DNA of 64,000 bases from Carex sylvatica. Lineage: Eukaryota; Streptophyta; Magnoliopsida; Poales; Cyperaceae. Numbering within the stretch: position 1 is the first letter of the stretch; each line of letters opens with the position of its first letter. Under the pieces are notes generated by a model. That model saw only the letters and a list, made by a program, of their open reading frames with translations, had not been told where the DNA came from and ran no database searches. The stretch lies in NCBI GenBank assembly GCA_964058845.1, contig CAXKVR010000118.1, positions 169,615 through 233,614 on the forward strand, read 5' to 3'. The position numbers were made by a program, and so were the translations under genes. Shown one piece after another: positions 11,070 to 24,380 of the stretch.

Positions 11070-14000
11070 CTGCTAAGTTTTTCAATCCAAAAGAAAGTTG
11101 TTTGTAAATTTGCATGTGCAAAGGTAGATTGCATATTATAAAAAAAGTCTAGGTATAATATGGATATATAATTCTTAGTACCAATAATAAAGGGAACCAG
11201 CATCAGAAAAATAAGAACACCAAACTCCCAATAATATAATTCTCATGTTAGCATGCAATTTAGTTCGCAAGTACGCACTACTCAAAACAGAGTGGCACAT
11301 ATTAATATCCAATTAATACAACGTACGGCATATTTTAAGAAACTAAAGTTTTTATGATGATTAATTTGTTCTCAATGCGGTGCTACTCTGGATGCCATTT
11401 GGACAAATTAATCATCATAAAGACTTGTTAACTCAGTTCAATTCGAGAGAACAATTAAGGTACGCAGTAAGAAAAGGTCACATGAGTTGCTAATATGAAC
11501 CTTTTCAGCAGCAGACAATCCACCTTGATGATATTAACTATTATTCTCCACAACAGATTGGATAAGACAAGGAAACTTAACTTAATACAACCCAAGAAGA
11601 CGGATGCCTTCCCCTCCCACTTGTGAAGTCATCAGAGTTGTTGTTGTCAGTTGGCTTCAAGCAATGCATGTTGAATACATTCGATGTTTTCGCTTCAACA
11701 GAAGAAAAAAAAAAGTGAGAAGTGTGGTTTTATTTCAAAAACACAAAATTAATTATCCCGGTTTTTCAACGAAATAAAAGCCCTTCAGTGGAATATACTT
11801 CTCATGCTAGCATGCAATATAGTTAGCATGTAGGCACTACTCAGAACAGGGTGGCACATATTACTATCCAATTGATACACGGTACGGCATATTTAATGAA
11901 ACTAAAGTCTTTATGATGATTAATTTGTCCAAATGGCATCCAGAGTAGCACCGCATTGAGAACACGAATCATCATAAAAACTTGTTAACTCAGTTCAGTT
12001 CGAGAGAACAATTAAACTCCAAACAATAAATGCCATAATATGATATCCATAGGAAGGAAGCAGAATATCTAATATGAACCCCACAACATATTGGATAAGA
12101 GAAGGAAACTTAACTTAATGCAACCCTTGAAGAAGGATGCCTTCCCCTCCCACTTGTGAAGTCATCAGAGTTGCTATTGTCAGTTGGTATTAACCAATCC
12201 TTGTTGAATTCATTCCATCTTTTAGCTTCAAGAGAAGAAAAAGAAATAGTCAAATATGTGGTTTTATTCCAAAATAATGAAATTAGTTATCAAGGTTCTT
12301 CAACGAAAAAGAAGCCATTCAGTGGAATATACTTCTAATGCTTGCATGCAATTTAGTTAGCAGGTAGGGAATACTCTAAACAGAGTGGCACATATTACTA
12401 TCCAATTGATACAAGGTATAACATATTTAAAGAATCTAAAGTCTTTATGATAATTAATTTGTTCTCAATGCGATGCTACTCTGGATGCCATTTGGACAAA
12501 TTAATCATCATAAAGACTTCTTAACTTAGTTCAGTTTGAGAGAACAATTAAACACCAAATATTACATGCCAGAAAATGCATAGGAAGGAATCAGGAATCG
12601 TTTCAATTTCAAAGTTATATAACTAGAAGGGTTAGAAAAAAGAAAAATATCCGGAAGAAACTTATCTCGAATATATCATCTTATTCTTAGGTTTATCTCT
12701 GTTCTGTGGCATGCACTAGAAACAGGAACCAAGACAAGCTAAGTGGGTCCCACCGACCACGAAACCTGTTTATTACAAAAACATAGCCAGAACACAAGTT
12801 AAGTTTACAAACTAAAAGTACCATATGAAGTCAAAACCCGATAACCCAAACCCAACAAATTTCTTAAAAACACAACCCCACATAAAACTAATACCAGATA
12901 AATAATATCAGGATTTCTACCAGAATATCAACCCAGCCGACGAATAATTTCAACTAACTACCCAACCCTGATCACAAGCAACAACCTTAGAGTAATTATA
13001 ATACCCAAGTCGGATAAGAAATAACACAGTTAATTACGAGAATAACAATTGTTGTTATGTTAATTTGGAACAACTGCTACGTAATGGCAAGTTTCATAAT
13101 ACCTGGACTGCACATAATGTTGCTGGCAAAAATAATTCCGTGTTCATAGATCCAAGTAGATTATGCTCAAGAGATTACATCATCTGCACCAGCATAAAAG
13201 AATAAGCAATTATACACAAAAAGTGAATTACTTCTCATCGAGGACGAATGAGAAAGAGAGATTATAAACAGGCATTAGGGTTGGTGGTACATTACGATCT
13301 CAACAGTTATGGAGCATCAAAATTATCAATCTGAAAATTAATTGTGTTGGACATTTATTTTCTTAAAAAGGTCCCAACATTAATGGCAGCTACATTAGAG
13401 GGTACTTATAAGTGGAAAGGTTCTGCTCATCGTGTTCTCAGGTACCGTACAACTATAGTTACATACTGTTCAGTTTAGGTATGTAGCAAGAAAAGGTCAC
13501 ATGAGTTTTTTAATATGAATCTTTTCAGCAGTAGACAATCCACCTTGATGATACTAACTATTATTCTGCTAGCATAAAATAACCCCACAACTGATTGGAT
13601 AAGAAAAGAAAACTTAACTTAATGCAACCCAAGAAGACGGATGCATTCTCCTCCCACTTGTGAAGTCATCAGAGTTGCTGTTGTCAGTTGGCTTCAAGCA
13701 ATACATTTTTAATTCATTCCATCTTTTAGCTTCAAGTGCAGAAGAAAAAATAGTCAGAACTATGGTTATATTTCAAAATAACGAAACTAATTATCAGGGT
13801 TTTTCAACGAAAAAAAAGCCATGCAGTGGAATGTACTTTTCATGTTAGCATGCAATTTAGTTACTAAGTAGGCACTACTCACAACAGAGTGGCACATATT
13901 AATATCTAATTGATACATGGTACGGCATATTTTCAGAAACTAAAGTCTTAATGATGATTAATTTGTTCTCAATGCGGTGCTACTCTGGATGTCATTTGGA

Positions 14001-17000
14001 CAAATTAATCATCATAAAGACTTGTTAACTCAGTTTAGTTCGAGACAACAATTAAACTCCAAACAATACATGCCATAATACGATATGCATAGGAAGGAAG
14101 CAGAGTTGCTAATATGAAACTTTTCAGCAATAGACAATCCACCTTGATGATACTAACTATTATTCATCTATCACAAAATAACCCCACAACAGATTGGATA
14201 AGAGAAGGAAACTTAACTTAATGCAACCCTAGAAGAAGGATGCCTTCCCCTCCCACTTGTGAAGTCATCAGAGTTGCTCTTGTCATTTGGCTTCAACCAC
14301 AATACATGTTGAATTCATTCCAAGTTTTAGCTTCAAGAGAAGAAAAAAAATAGTCAGAAGTGTGGTTTTATTTCAAAATAACGAAACCAATTATCAGGGT
14401 TTTTCAAAGAAAAAAAGCCATTCAGTGGAATATACTTCTCATGCTAGCATGCAATTTAGTTAGCAGATAGGCACTACTCAGAACAGAGTGGAACATATTA
14501 CGATCCAATTGATACAAGGTACGGCACATTTAAAGAATCTAAAGTCCTTATGATGATTAATTTGTTCTCAATGCGGTGCTACTCTGGATGCCATTTAGAC
14601 AAATTAATCATCATAAAGACTTGTTAACTCCGTTCAGTTCGAAAGAACAATTAAACTCCAAACAATACATGCCATAATATGATTTGCATAAGAAGGAAGC
14701 ACGAATGGTTTCAATTTCAAAGTTATCTAACTAGAAGGGTTAGAAAAAGAAAAATATACTTAAGAAACTTATCTCGAACATATGCTCAGATTCTGAGATT
14801 TATCTCTGTTCTGTAGTATGCTCTAGAGACAGGAACCAAGACAAGCTATGTGGTTGCCACCGACCACGAAACCTGTTTGTCACAAAAACCTAACAGAACA
14901 CAAGTTAAGTTTGCAAACCAAAAGTACCATATGAAGTCAAAGCCTATAACCCAAACCCAACAAATTTCTTAAAACCACAGAACTAACGCCAGATAAAACT
15001 AATACCTGATCAATAATATCATGATTTCTACCAGAATATCAACCCTGCCGACGAAAAATTTCAACTAACTACCCAAACGTGATCTCAAGCAACAACCTTA
15101 CAGTAATTCTAATATCCAAGTCGGATAAGAAATAACACAATTAGTTGCAAGAAGAACAATTGTTGTTATTTTAATTTGGAACAGCTGTTATGTTTATAAC
15201 TAGATACTGTTAACATAAGAAAGCCAATAAAAACCGACGCATGGGTCAAAAATTAACATAATAGCAAGTTTCATAATACCTGGACTGCACATAATGTTGC
15301 TGGCCAAAATAATTTCGTGTTCGTAGATACAAGTAGATTATGCTCACGAGATTATATGAACTGCACCAACATAAAAGTATTAGCAATTATACACAAAGAG
15401 TGAATTAATCCTCATCGAGGAGGAAATGAGAAAGAGAGAGATAATAAACTGTCCTTAGGGTGGGTGGTACATTACGACCTCAACAGTTATGGAGCATCAA
15501 AATTATGAATCTGAAAATTAATTGTGTTGGACATTTATTTTCTTAAAAAGGTCCCAACATTAATTGCAGCTACATTAGAGGGTACTTATAAGTGGAAAGG
15601 TTCTGCTCATCGTGTTTTCAGGTACCGTACAACTATAGTTACATACTGTTCAGTTTAGGTAAGTAGTAAGAAAAGGTCACATGAGTTTTTTAATATGAAA
15701 CTTTTCAGCAGTAGACAATCCACCTTGATGATACTAACTATTATCCTTCTAGCATAAAATAACCCCACAACAGATTGGATAAGAGAAGGAAACTTAACTT
15801 CATGTAACCCAAGAAGACGGATGCCTTCCCGTCCCAATTGTGAAGTCATCAGAGTTGCTGTTGTCAGTTGGCTTCACGAAATTCATTTTTAATTCATTCC
15901 ATCTTTTAGCTTCAAGACGAGAAGAAAAAATAGTCAGAACTGTGGTTATATTTCAAAATAATGAAACTAATTATCAGGGTTTTTCAACAACAAAAAAAAC
16001 CTTGCAGTGGAATGTACTTTTCATGTTAGCATGCAATTTAGTTACTAAGTAGGCACCACTCAGAAAAGAGTGGCACATATTAATATCTAATTGATACATG
16101 GTACGGCATATTTTCAGAAACTAAAGTCTTTATGATGATTAATTTGTTCTCAATGCGGTGCTACTCTGGATGTCATTTGGACAAATTAATCATCATAAAT
16201 ACTTGTTAACTTAGTTCAGTTCGAGAGAACAATTAAACTCCAAACAATACATGCCATAATACTATATGCATCGAAAGGAAGCAGAGTTGCTAATATGAAA
16301 CTTTCCAGCAATAGACAATCCACCTTGATGATACTAACTATTATTCATCTATCATAAAATAACCCCACAACAGATTGGATAAGAGAAGGAAACTTAACTT
16401 AATGCAACCCTAGAAGAAGGATGCCTTCCCCTCCCACTTCTGAAGTCATCAGAGCTACTCTTGTCAGTTGGCTTCAACCACAATACATGTTGAACTCATT
16501 CCATGTTTTAGCTTCAAGAGAAGAAAAAAAATAGTCAGAAGTGTGGTTTTATTTCAAAATAACGAAACCAATTATCAGGGTTTTTCAATGAAAAAAAAGC
16601 CATTCAGTGGAATATACTTCTCATGCTAGCATGCAATTTAGTTAGCAGATAGGCACTACTCAGAACAGAGTGGAACATATTACTATCCAATTGATACAAG
16701 GTACGGCACATTTAAAGAATCAAAAGTCCTTATGATGATTAATTTGTTCTCAATGCGGTGCTACTCTGGATGCCATTTGGACAAATTAATCATCATAAAG
16801 ACTTGTTAACTCAGTTCAGTTCGAGGGAACAATTAAACTCCAAACAATAAATGCCATAATATGATATCCATAGGAAGGAAGCAGAATATCTAATATGAAC
16901 CCCACAACAGATTGGATAAGAGAAGGAAACTTAACTTAATGCAACGCTTGAAGAAGGATGCCTTCCCCTCCTACTTGTGAAGTCATCAGAGTTGCTATTG

Positions 17001-18439
17001 TCAGTTGGTATCAACCAATCCTTGTTGAATTCATTTCATCTTTTAGCTTCAAGAGAAGAAAAAAAAATTAGTCAAATATGTGGTTTTATTTCAAAATAAT
17101 GAAATTAATTATCAGGGTTCTTCAAGGAAAAAGAAGCCATTCAGTGGAATATACTTCTCATGCTTGCATGCAATTTAGTTAGTAGGTAGGGACTACTCTA
17201 AACAGAGTGGCACATATTACTATCCAATTGATACAAGGTACAACATATTTAAAGAATCTAAAGTCTTTATGATGATTAATTTGTTCTCAATGCGATGCTA
17301 CTCGGGATGCCATTGGGACAAATTAATCATAATAAAGACTTGTTAACTCAGTTCAGTTCGAGTGAACAATTAAACACCAAATAATACATGCCAAAACATG
17401 ATATGCATAGGAAGGAATCAGGAATGGTTTCAATTTCAAAGTTATCTAACTAGAAGGGTCGGAAAAACAAAAATATAAGGAAGAAACTTATCTCGAATAT
17501 ATCCTCTTAGTCTGAGGTTTATCTCTGTTCTGTGGTATGCTCTAGAGACAGGAACCCAAACAAGCTAAGTGGGTCCCACGAACCACGAAACCTGTTTATT
17601 AGAAAAACATAGCCAGAACACAAGTTAAGTTTGCAAGCCAAAAGAACCATATGAAGTCAAACCCTATAACCCAAACCCAACAAATTTCATAAAAACACAT
17701 AACTAATCCCACATTAAATTCATACCAGATAAATAATATCAGGATTTCTACCAGAATATCAACCCAGCCGACGAATAATTTCAAGTAATTACTCAACCCT
17801 GATCACAAGCAACAACCTTACAGTAATTCTAATACCCAAGTCGGATAAGAAAAAACACAGTTAGTTACGAGAATAACAATTGTTGTTATGTTAATTTGGA
17901 ACAGCTGCTACGTATATAACTAGATACTGTTAACATAAGAATGCCAATAAAAACCGACACATGCATCAAAAATTAAGATAATGGCAAGTTCAATAAAACC
18001 TGGACTGCATATAATGTAGCTGGCAAAAATAATTTCGTGCTCCTAGATCCAAGTAGATTATGCCCAAGAGATTACATCATCTGCACTAGCATAAAAGTAT
18101 TATCAATTATACAGAAAAAGTGAATTAATTCTCATCGAGGAGGAAATGAGAAAGAGAGATTATAAACTGGCATTAGGGTGGGTGGTACTTTAAGATCTCA
18201 ACAGTTGTTGAGCATCAAAATTATGAAGCTGAAAATTAATTGTGTTGGACATTATTTTTCTTAGCAGCTGCTTTAGAGGGTAATTATAAGTGGAAAGGTT
18301 CTGCTCATCGTGTTTTCAAGTACCGTACAACTATAGTTACATACTGTTCAGTTTAGGTACGTATTAAGAAAAGCACATGAGTTGCTAATATGAACCTTTT
18401 GAGCAATAGACAATCCACCTTGATGATACTAACTACTAT

Positions 18440-21400
18440 TCTTCTATCATAAAATAACTCCACAACAGATTGGATAAGAGAAGGAAACTTAACTTAATGC
18501 AACCCAAGAAGACGGATGCCTTCCCCTCCCACTTGTGAAGTCATCAGAGTTGCTGTTGTTAGTTGGCTTCAAGCGATGCATGTTGAATTCATTCCATGTT
18601 TGAGCTTCAAGAGAAGAAAAAAAAAAGTCAGAAGTGTGGTTTTATTTCAAAAACACAAAACTAATTATCCCGGTTTTTCAACGAAAAAAAACCCTTCAGT
18701 AGAATATACTTCTCATGCTAGCATGCAATATAGTTAGCATGTAGGCACTACTCAGAACAGGGTGGCACATATTACTATCCAATTGATACACGGTACGGCA
18801 TATTTAATGAAACTAAAGTCTTTATGATGATTAATTTGTCCAAATGGCATCCAGAGTAGCACCGCATTGAGAACACGAATCATCATAAAGACTTGTTAAC
18901 TCAGTTCGGTTCGAGAGAACAATTAAACTCTAAACAATACATGCCATAATATGATATGCATAGGAAGGAAGCAGGAATGATTTCAATTTCAAATTTATCT
19001 AACTAGAAGGGTTAGAAAAAGAAAAATATAAAGAAGAAACTTATCCCGAAAAAATGCTCTGATTCTGAGGTTTATCTCTGTTATGTGGTATGCTCTAGAG
19101 GTAGGAACCAAGACAATGAGGGTGCTACCGACGACGAAATCTGTTTGTTACAAAAACCTAGCAGAACACAAGTTATGTTTGCAAACTAAAAGTCTCGTAT
19201 GAAGTCAAACCCTATAACCCAAACCCAACAAGTTTCTTAAAAACACAGAATTAACCCCACATAAAACTAATACCAGATCAATAATATCAGGAATTCTACC
19301 AGAATATCAACCCAGCCGACGAAAAATTTCAACTAACTAGCCAACCATGATCACAAGCAACAACCTTACAGTAATTCTAATACCCAAGTCGGAAAAGAAA
19401 TAACACAGTTAGTTACAAGAAGAACAATTGTTGTTATTTTAATTTGGAACAGCTGTTATGTTTACAACTATATACTGTTAACATAAGCATGCAAATAAAA
19501 ATCGACGCATGCGTCAAAAATTAACATAATGGCAAGTTTCATAATACCTGGACTGCACATAATGTTGCTGGCAAAAATAATTCCGTGTTCGCAGATCCAA
19601 GTAGATTATGCTCCCAAGATTATATCAACTGCACCAGCATAAAAGTATTAGCCAATATACAAAAAACGTGAATTAATTCTTATCCAGGAGGAAATGAGAA
19701 AGAGAGAGATTATAAACTGGCATTAGGGTGGCTGGTACATTACGATCTCAACAGTTGTCGAGCATCAAAATTATGAATCTGAAAATTAATTTTGTGTTGG
19801 ACATTTTTTTTCTTAAAAAGGTCCCAACATTAATGGCAGCTGCATTAGAGGGTACTTATAAGTGGAAAGGTTCTGCTGATCGTGTTTTCAGGTACCGTAC
19901 AACTATAATTACATACTGTTCAGTTTAGGTACGTAGTAAGAAAAGGTCACATGAGTTGCTAATATGAACCTTTTCAGCAGTAGACAATCCACCTTGATGA
20001 TACTAACTATTATGCTCCACAACAGATTGGATAAGAGAAGGAAACTTAACTTAATGGAACCCAAGAAGACGGATGCCTTCCCCTCCCACTTGTGAAGTCA
20101 TCAGAGTTGCTGTTGTCAGTTGGCTTCAAGCGATGCATGTTGAATTCATTCCATGTTTTAGCTTCAAGAGAAGAAAAAAAAAAGTCAGAAGTGTGGTTTT
20201 ATTTCAAAAACACAAAACTAATTATCCCGGTTTTTCAACGAAAAAAAACCCTTCAGTGGAATATACTTCTCATGCTAGCATGCAATATAGTTAGCATGTA
20301 GGCACTACTCAGAACAGGGTGGCACATATTACTATCCAATTGATACACGGTACGGCATATTTAATGAAACTAAAGTCTTTATGATGATTAATTTGTCCAA
20401 ATGGCATCCAGAGTAGCACCGCATTGAGAACACGAATCATCATAAAGACTTGTTAACTCAGTTCGGTTCGAGAGAACAATTAAACTCCAAACAATACATG
20501 CCATAATATGATATGCATAGGAAGGAAGCAGGAAGGTTTCAATTTCAAATTTATCTAACTAGAAGGGTTAGAAAAAGAAAAATAGAAAGAAGAAACTTAT
20601 CCCGAAAAAATGCTCTGATTCTGAGGTTTATCTCTGTTCTGTGGTATGCTCTAGAGGCAGGAACCAAGACAATGAGGGTGCTACCGACGACGAAACCTGT
20701 TTGTTACAAAAACCTAGCAGAACACAAGTTATGTTTGCAAACTAAAAGTCTCGTATGAAGTCAAACCCTATAACCCAAACCCAACAAGTTTCTTAAAAAC
20801 ACAGAATTAACCCCACATAAAACTAATACCAGATCAATAATATCAGGAATTCTACCAGAATATCAACCCAGCCGACGAAAAATTTCAACTAACTAGCCAA
20901 CCATGATCACAAGCAACAACCTTACAGTAATTCTAATACCCAAGTCGGATAAGAAATAACACAGTTAGTTACAAGAAGAACAATTGTTGTTATTTTAATT
21001 TGGAACAGCTGTTATGTTTACAACTATATACTGTTAACATAAGCATGCAAATAAAAATCGACACATGCGTCAAAAATTAACATCATGGAAAGTTTCATAA
21101 TACCTGGACTGCACATAATGTTGCTGGCAAAAATAATTCCGTGTTCGTAGATCCAAGTAGATTATGCTCCCAAGATTATGTCAACTGCACCAGCATAAAA
21201 GTATTAGCCAATATACAAAAAACGTGAATTAATTCTTATCCAGGAGGAAATGAGAAAGAGAGAGATTATAAACTGGCATTAGGGTGGCTGGTACATTACG
21301 ATCTCAACAGTTATGGAGCATCAAAATTATGAATCTGAAAATTAATTTTGTGTTGGACATTTTTTTTTTCTTAAAAAGGTCCCAACATTAATGGCAGCTG

Positions 21401-21550
21401 CATTAGAGGGTACTTATAAGTGGAAAGGTTCTGCTGATCGTGTTTTCAGGTACCGTACAACTATAATTACATACTGTTCAGTTTAGGTACGTAGTAAGAA
21501 AAGGTCACATGAGTTGCTAATATGAACCTTTTCAGTAGTAGACAATCCAC
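18440..21550. repeat. Recent ~1557-bp tandem duplication inside array 1
   Basis: M1 plus M2 at about 18.44-19.99 kb is repeated at about 20.0-21.55 kb with only scattered single-base changes. The shared features lie at 18516 and 20073. Both copies carry the hairpin loop in inverted orientation, so the loop state was fixed before this duplication. Confidence 0.85.
20092..20165 (-). other. Representative M1 exon-like block on the minus strand
   Basis: Reading minus from about 20165, after a pyrimidine run ending TCTCTTGAAG, the frame gives WNEFNMHRLKPTDNSNSDDF and continues TSGRGRHPSSWVALS to a stop near 20052. The same frame is open with conservative changes in most M1 copies (11.6, 12.15, 13.66, 15.84, 16.98, 18.5 kb). 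The copies near 14.27 and 16.45 kb have an extra base that breaks it. I do not recognise the protein; an exon role is inferred from frame retention and the acceptor-like tract. Confidence 0.35.
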
Positions 21551-21583
21551 CTTGATGATACTAACTATTATTCTTCTTGCATA

Positions 21584-24110
21584 AAAGGTACTTGCCTTTG
21601 TACATTTGGTTGTTGGTTTGACAGCTCAAGGGTTCTGCAAAGAGATCACCGGTATCAGTATATTACATTACCAGTAATATGAAAACATCATATTACAGTG
21701 ATAAGTAAATAGACCCCAAAAATTAGAATACTTCACAAACAGACCCTTACAAGTGCAACTGACCTATTAGTATGCAGGAAATCATTCCTATCAGCAGAAA
21801 GAGAGTTAAAGAGGGTTCAGGCTCTATTAAGAGAATAGTTTTCATGGTTGATTTGTTTAATTATTTTCTTTTCTACCTGATAAAAAAATAGTACGTAAGC
21901 TAACCTTTTAAACTGAGGCTTTAGATCGAGCCATGACTGCTCCAACCTTTTCCTTAGTGAAGATATTATGACTCATATAACAGAAATATTCGATATGAGG
22001 TGGAATTATCTCTTGATAGTTCCTGAATAAAATCAAACAAAAGAAACCCCCATCAATGACATCAAATTACACCAAGTTTAAAATTAAAAAAAGAAATGGA
22101 AATACAAATCTTATCTAATCGCTCTGTTCATTCTCTGGTGGCTTGATACTTCCCTCCTCCACTTTCAGATAAAACATGAACAAAATGTAGTCAACATAAA
22201 CCTCATTAAAAACAAGGCTACAATATAGATCATAGCTTAATAGTATCTTACTGACCCTCAGTTTCGTTACTGTTCTTCAATGGATCCTCAACTCTCAGCG
22301 TGAGTTTCCCCTCATCAAGTCGACAACCCAATAAAAACATGTTTGGCTGGAACTGAAAATAGGCAACTCGTCATTATATGAAAATTAAACTCCACACAGT
22401 TGCCTTGAATGCTGGGGCTTGGGCCTGTTTATTTCACTTCTGAGGAAAGAACAAAATTTTCATATATAGTACTTTTTCGTTGCAAACACAAAATTGAACC
22501 CTAATTATTCTGCTAGCATAAAATCTCTAAATATAGGGTTAGAAATGGAAACTTAACTTCTTTTAATGTCAATTGAACCCTAGAATAGGATGGTCTCCAA
22601 CATGTGATGTCATGCCCGTATGTCATTAGAGTTGCTCTTGTCATTCGCCAAAACAAAAATTAAAACAGATAGGTTATAACTAGACAATAATAATTTTAAA
22701 TTAATAGGATTAAAGGTACTTACCCTTGTACATTTGGTAGTTGGTTTGACAGCTGAAGGGTTCTGCAAAGAGATCACCAGTATCAGTATATTATATTATC
22801 AATAATAAGAAAACAACATATTACAGTGATAAGTAAATAGACCCCGAAAATTAGAATACTTCACAAACAGACTCTTACAAGTGCAACTGACCTATTAGTA
22901 TGCAGGAAATCATTCCCATCACTGGAAAGAGAGTTACAGAGGGTTCAGGCTCTATTAAGAGAATAGTTTTCAAGGTTGATTTATTTAATTATTTTCTTTT
23001 TTACCTGATAAAAAAAAAACAGTAAGTAAGCTAAACGTTTAAACTGAGGCTTTAGATCGAACTATGACTTCTTTCGAACCTCTTCCTTAGTGAAGATATT
23101 GTGACTCATATAACAGAAATATTCAATATGAGGTGGAATTGACTCTTGATAGTTCCTGAATAAAATCAAACAAAAGAAACCCCCATCAATTATATCAAAT
23201 TGCACCAAATTTAAAATAAATAAAAAAGAAATGGAAATACAAATCTTATCTATTCGCTCTGTTCATTCTCTGGTGGCTTGATACTTCCCTCCTCCACTTT
23301 CAGACAAAACATGAACAAAATGTAGTCAACATAAACCTCATTAAAAACAAAGCTACAATATAGATCATAGCTTAAAAGTATCTTACTGACCCTCAGTTTC
23401 GTTACTGTTCTTCAATGGATCCACAACTCTCAGCGTGAGTTTTCCCTCCTCAAGTCCACAACCCAATAAAATCATTTCTGGCTGGAACTGAAAATAGGCA
23501 ACTCATCATTATATGAAAATTAAACTCCATATATACAGCTGCCATGAATGCTGGGGCATGGGCCTGTTCATTTCACTTTTGGGGAAAGAACAAACACAAA
23601 ATTTTCATATATCGTACTTTTTGGTTGCAAACACAAAATTGAACCCTAATTATTCTGCTCGCATAAAATCTCTAAATATGGGGTTAGAAAAGGAAACTTA
23701 ACTTCTTTTAATGTCAATTGAATCCTAGAAGAAGGATGGCCTCCAACATGTGATGTCATGCCCGTATGTCATTAGATTTGCTCTTGTCATTCGTCAAACA
23801 AAAATTAAAACAGATAGGTTATAACTAGACAATAATAATTGTAAATTAATAGGATTAAAGGTACTTGCCTTTGTACTTTTGGTAGTTGGTTTGACAGCTC
23901 AAGGGTTCGGCAAAGAAATCACCGGTATCAGTATATAACATTACCAGTAATAAGAAAACAACATATTACAGTGATAAGAAAATAGACCCCGAAAATTAGA
24001 ATACTTCACAATCAGACCCTTACATGTGCAACTGACCTATTAATATGGAGAAAATCATTCCAATCAGTGGAAAGACAGTTACAGAGGGGTCAGGAACTGT
24101 TTGAGTATAC
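21584..24110. repeat. Tandem array 2 (units of about 1.13-1.15 kb, 2.2 copies)
   Basis: The units begin AAAGGTACTTGCC or AAAGGTACTTACC at 21584, 22712 and 23857 (the last truncated near 24110). Each unit holds minus-strand blocks bounded by splice signals. In unit 2, for example, 22762-22724 is a 39-nt block after CTTTGCAG and before GTAAGTACC. A part of each unit near 22550-22650 is related to the M1 module of array 1, so the arrays share ancestry. Confidence 0.8.
21947..22352 (-). CDS. Exon-like blocks of an unknown minus-strand gene (array 2, unit 1)
   Basis: Three minus-strand blocks are visible. Block 22352-22254 follows CTATTTTCAG and codes FQPNMFLLGCRLDEGKLTLR plus a further acidic VEDPLKNSNETE. 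Block 22180-22125 would join in phase and code VEEGSIKPPENEQSD and a stop. Block 22022-21947 follows TTTTATTCAG and codes NYQEIIPPHIEYFCYMSHN and then IFTKEK. The same blocks recur in unit 2 (about 23500-23090). Such reading frames look like real coding sequence, but I do not recognise the family. The stop in the second block before the third means the blocks may be alternative or decayed exons. Confidence 0.4.
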
Positions 24111-24380
24111 TGAACCAGTACTGTTGAGAATACTGAAAAGTGTTTCCGTGGTGGTCTAATATAGAACAACTAATTTTCACTTTGGAAAATTAATTTAGAA
24201 ATAAAATAAAAACAGTTATTGATAGATACATCAAGCAGTGTGTAAATCGAAGAACAAACAAGATAAAATAAACCATAGCTACAATGTGAAGAAGGTTAAT
24301 TTAGAAATAGAACGATTTACAAATTTAACACACAGTTTTGGTTAAATTTGTGCCTCTACATAAAATAAGTGAGCCTGTGT

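Larger units (their letters stand above)
11235..21583. repeat. Higher-order tandem array 1 (ten M1, five M2 modules)
   Basis: Module M1 (~0.5 kb) contains CTTCCCCTCCCACTTGTGAA or a variant and a hairpin. Module M2 (~1 kb) contains the GGTACTTATAAGTGGAAAGG box. The order is M1 (left-truncated, from about 11235), M1 (about 11600), M1 (12090), M2 (12600), M1 (13610), M1 (14200), M2 (14700), M1 (15790), M1 (16380), M1 (16930), M2 (17410), M1 (18480), M2 (18975), M1 (20035), M2 (20530 to about 21560). Two recent expansion steps show: 13.6-15.7 kb recurs about 2180 bp later, and 18.44-19.99 kb recurs at 20.0-21.55 kb with a period of about 1557 bp. Confidence 0.9.

Noticed and set aside
18516..20301. 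Plus-strand 70-80-codon frames recurring through array 1
   Set aside because: They recur because the DNA recurs. The minus-strand reading of the same segment has better exon signals, and the plus frames end at differing points among copies.
11235..24110. CRISPR-like repeat array
   Set aside because: Module length (0.5-1.1 kb), plant context and lack of short regular spacers exclude it.
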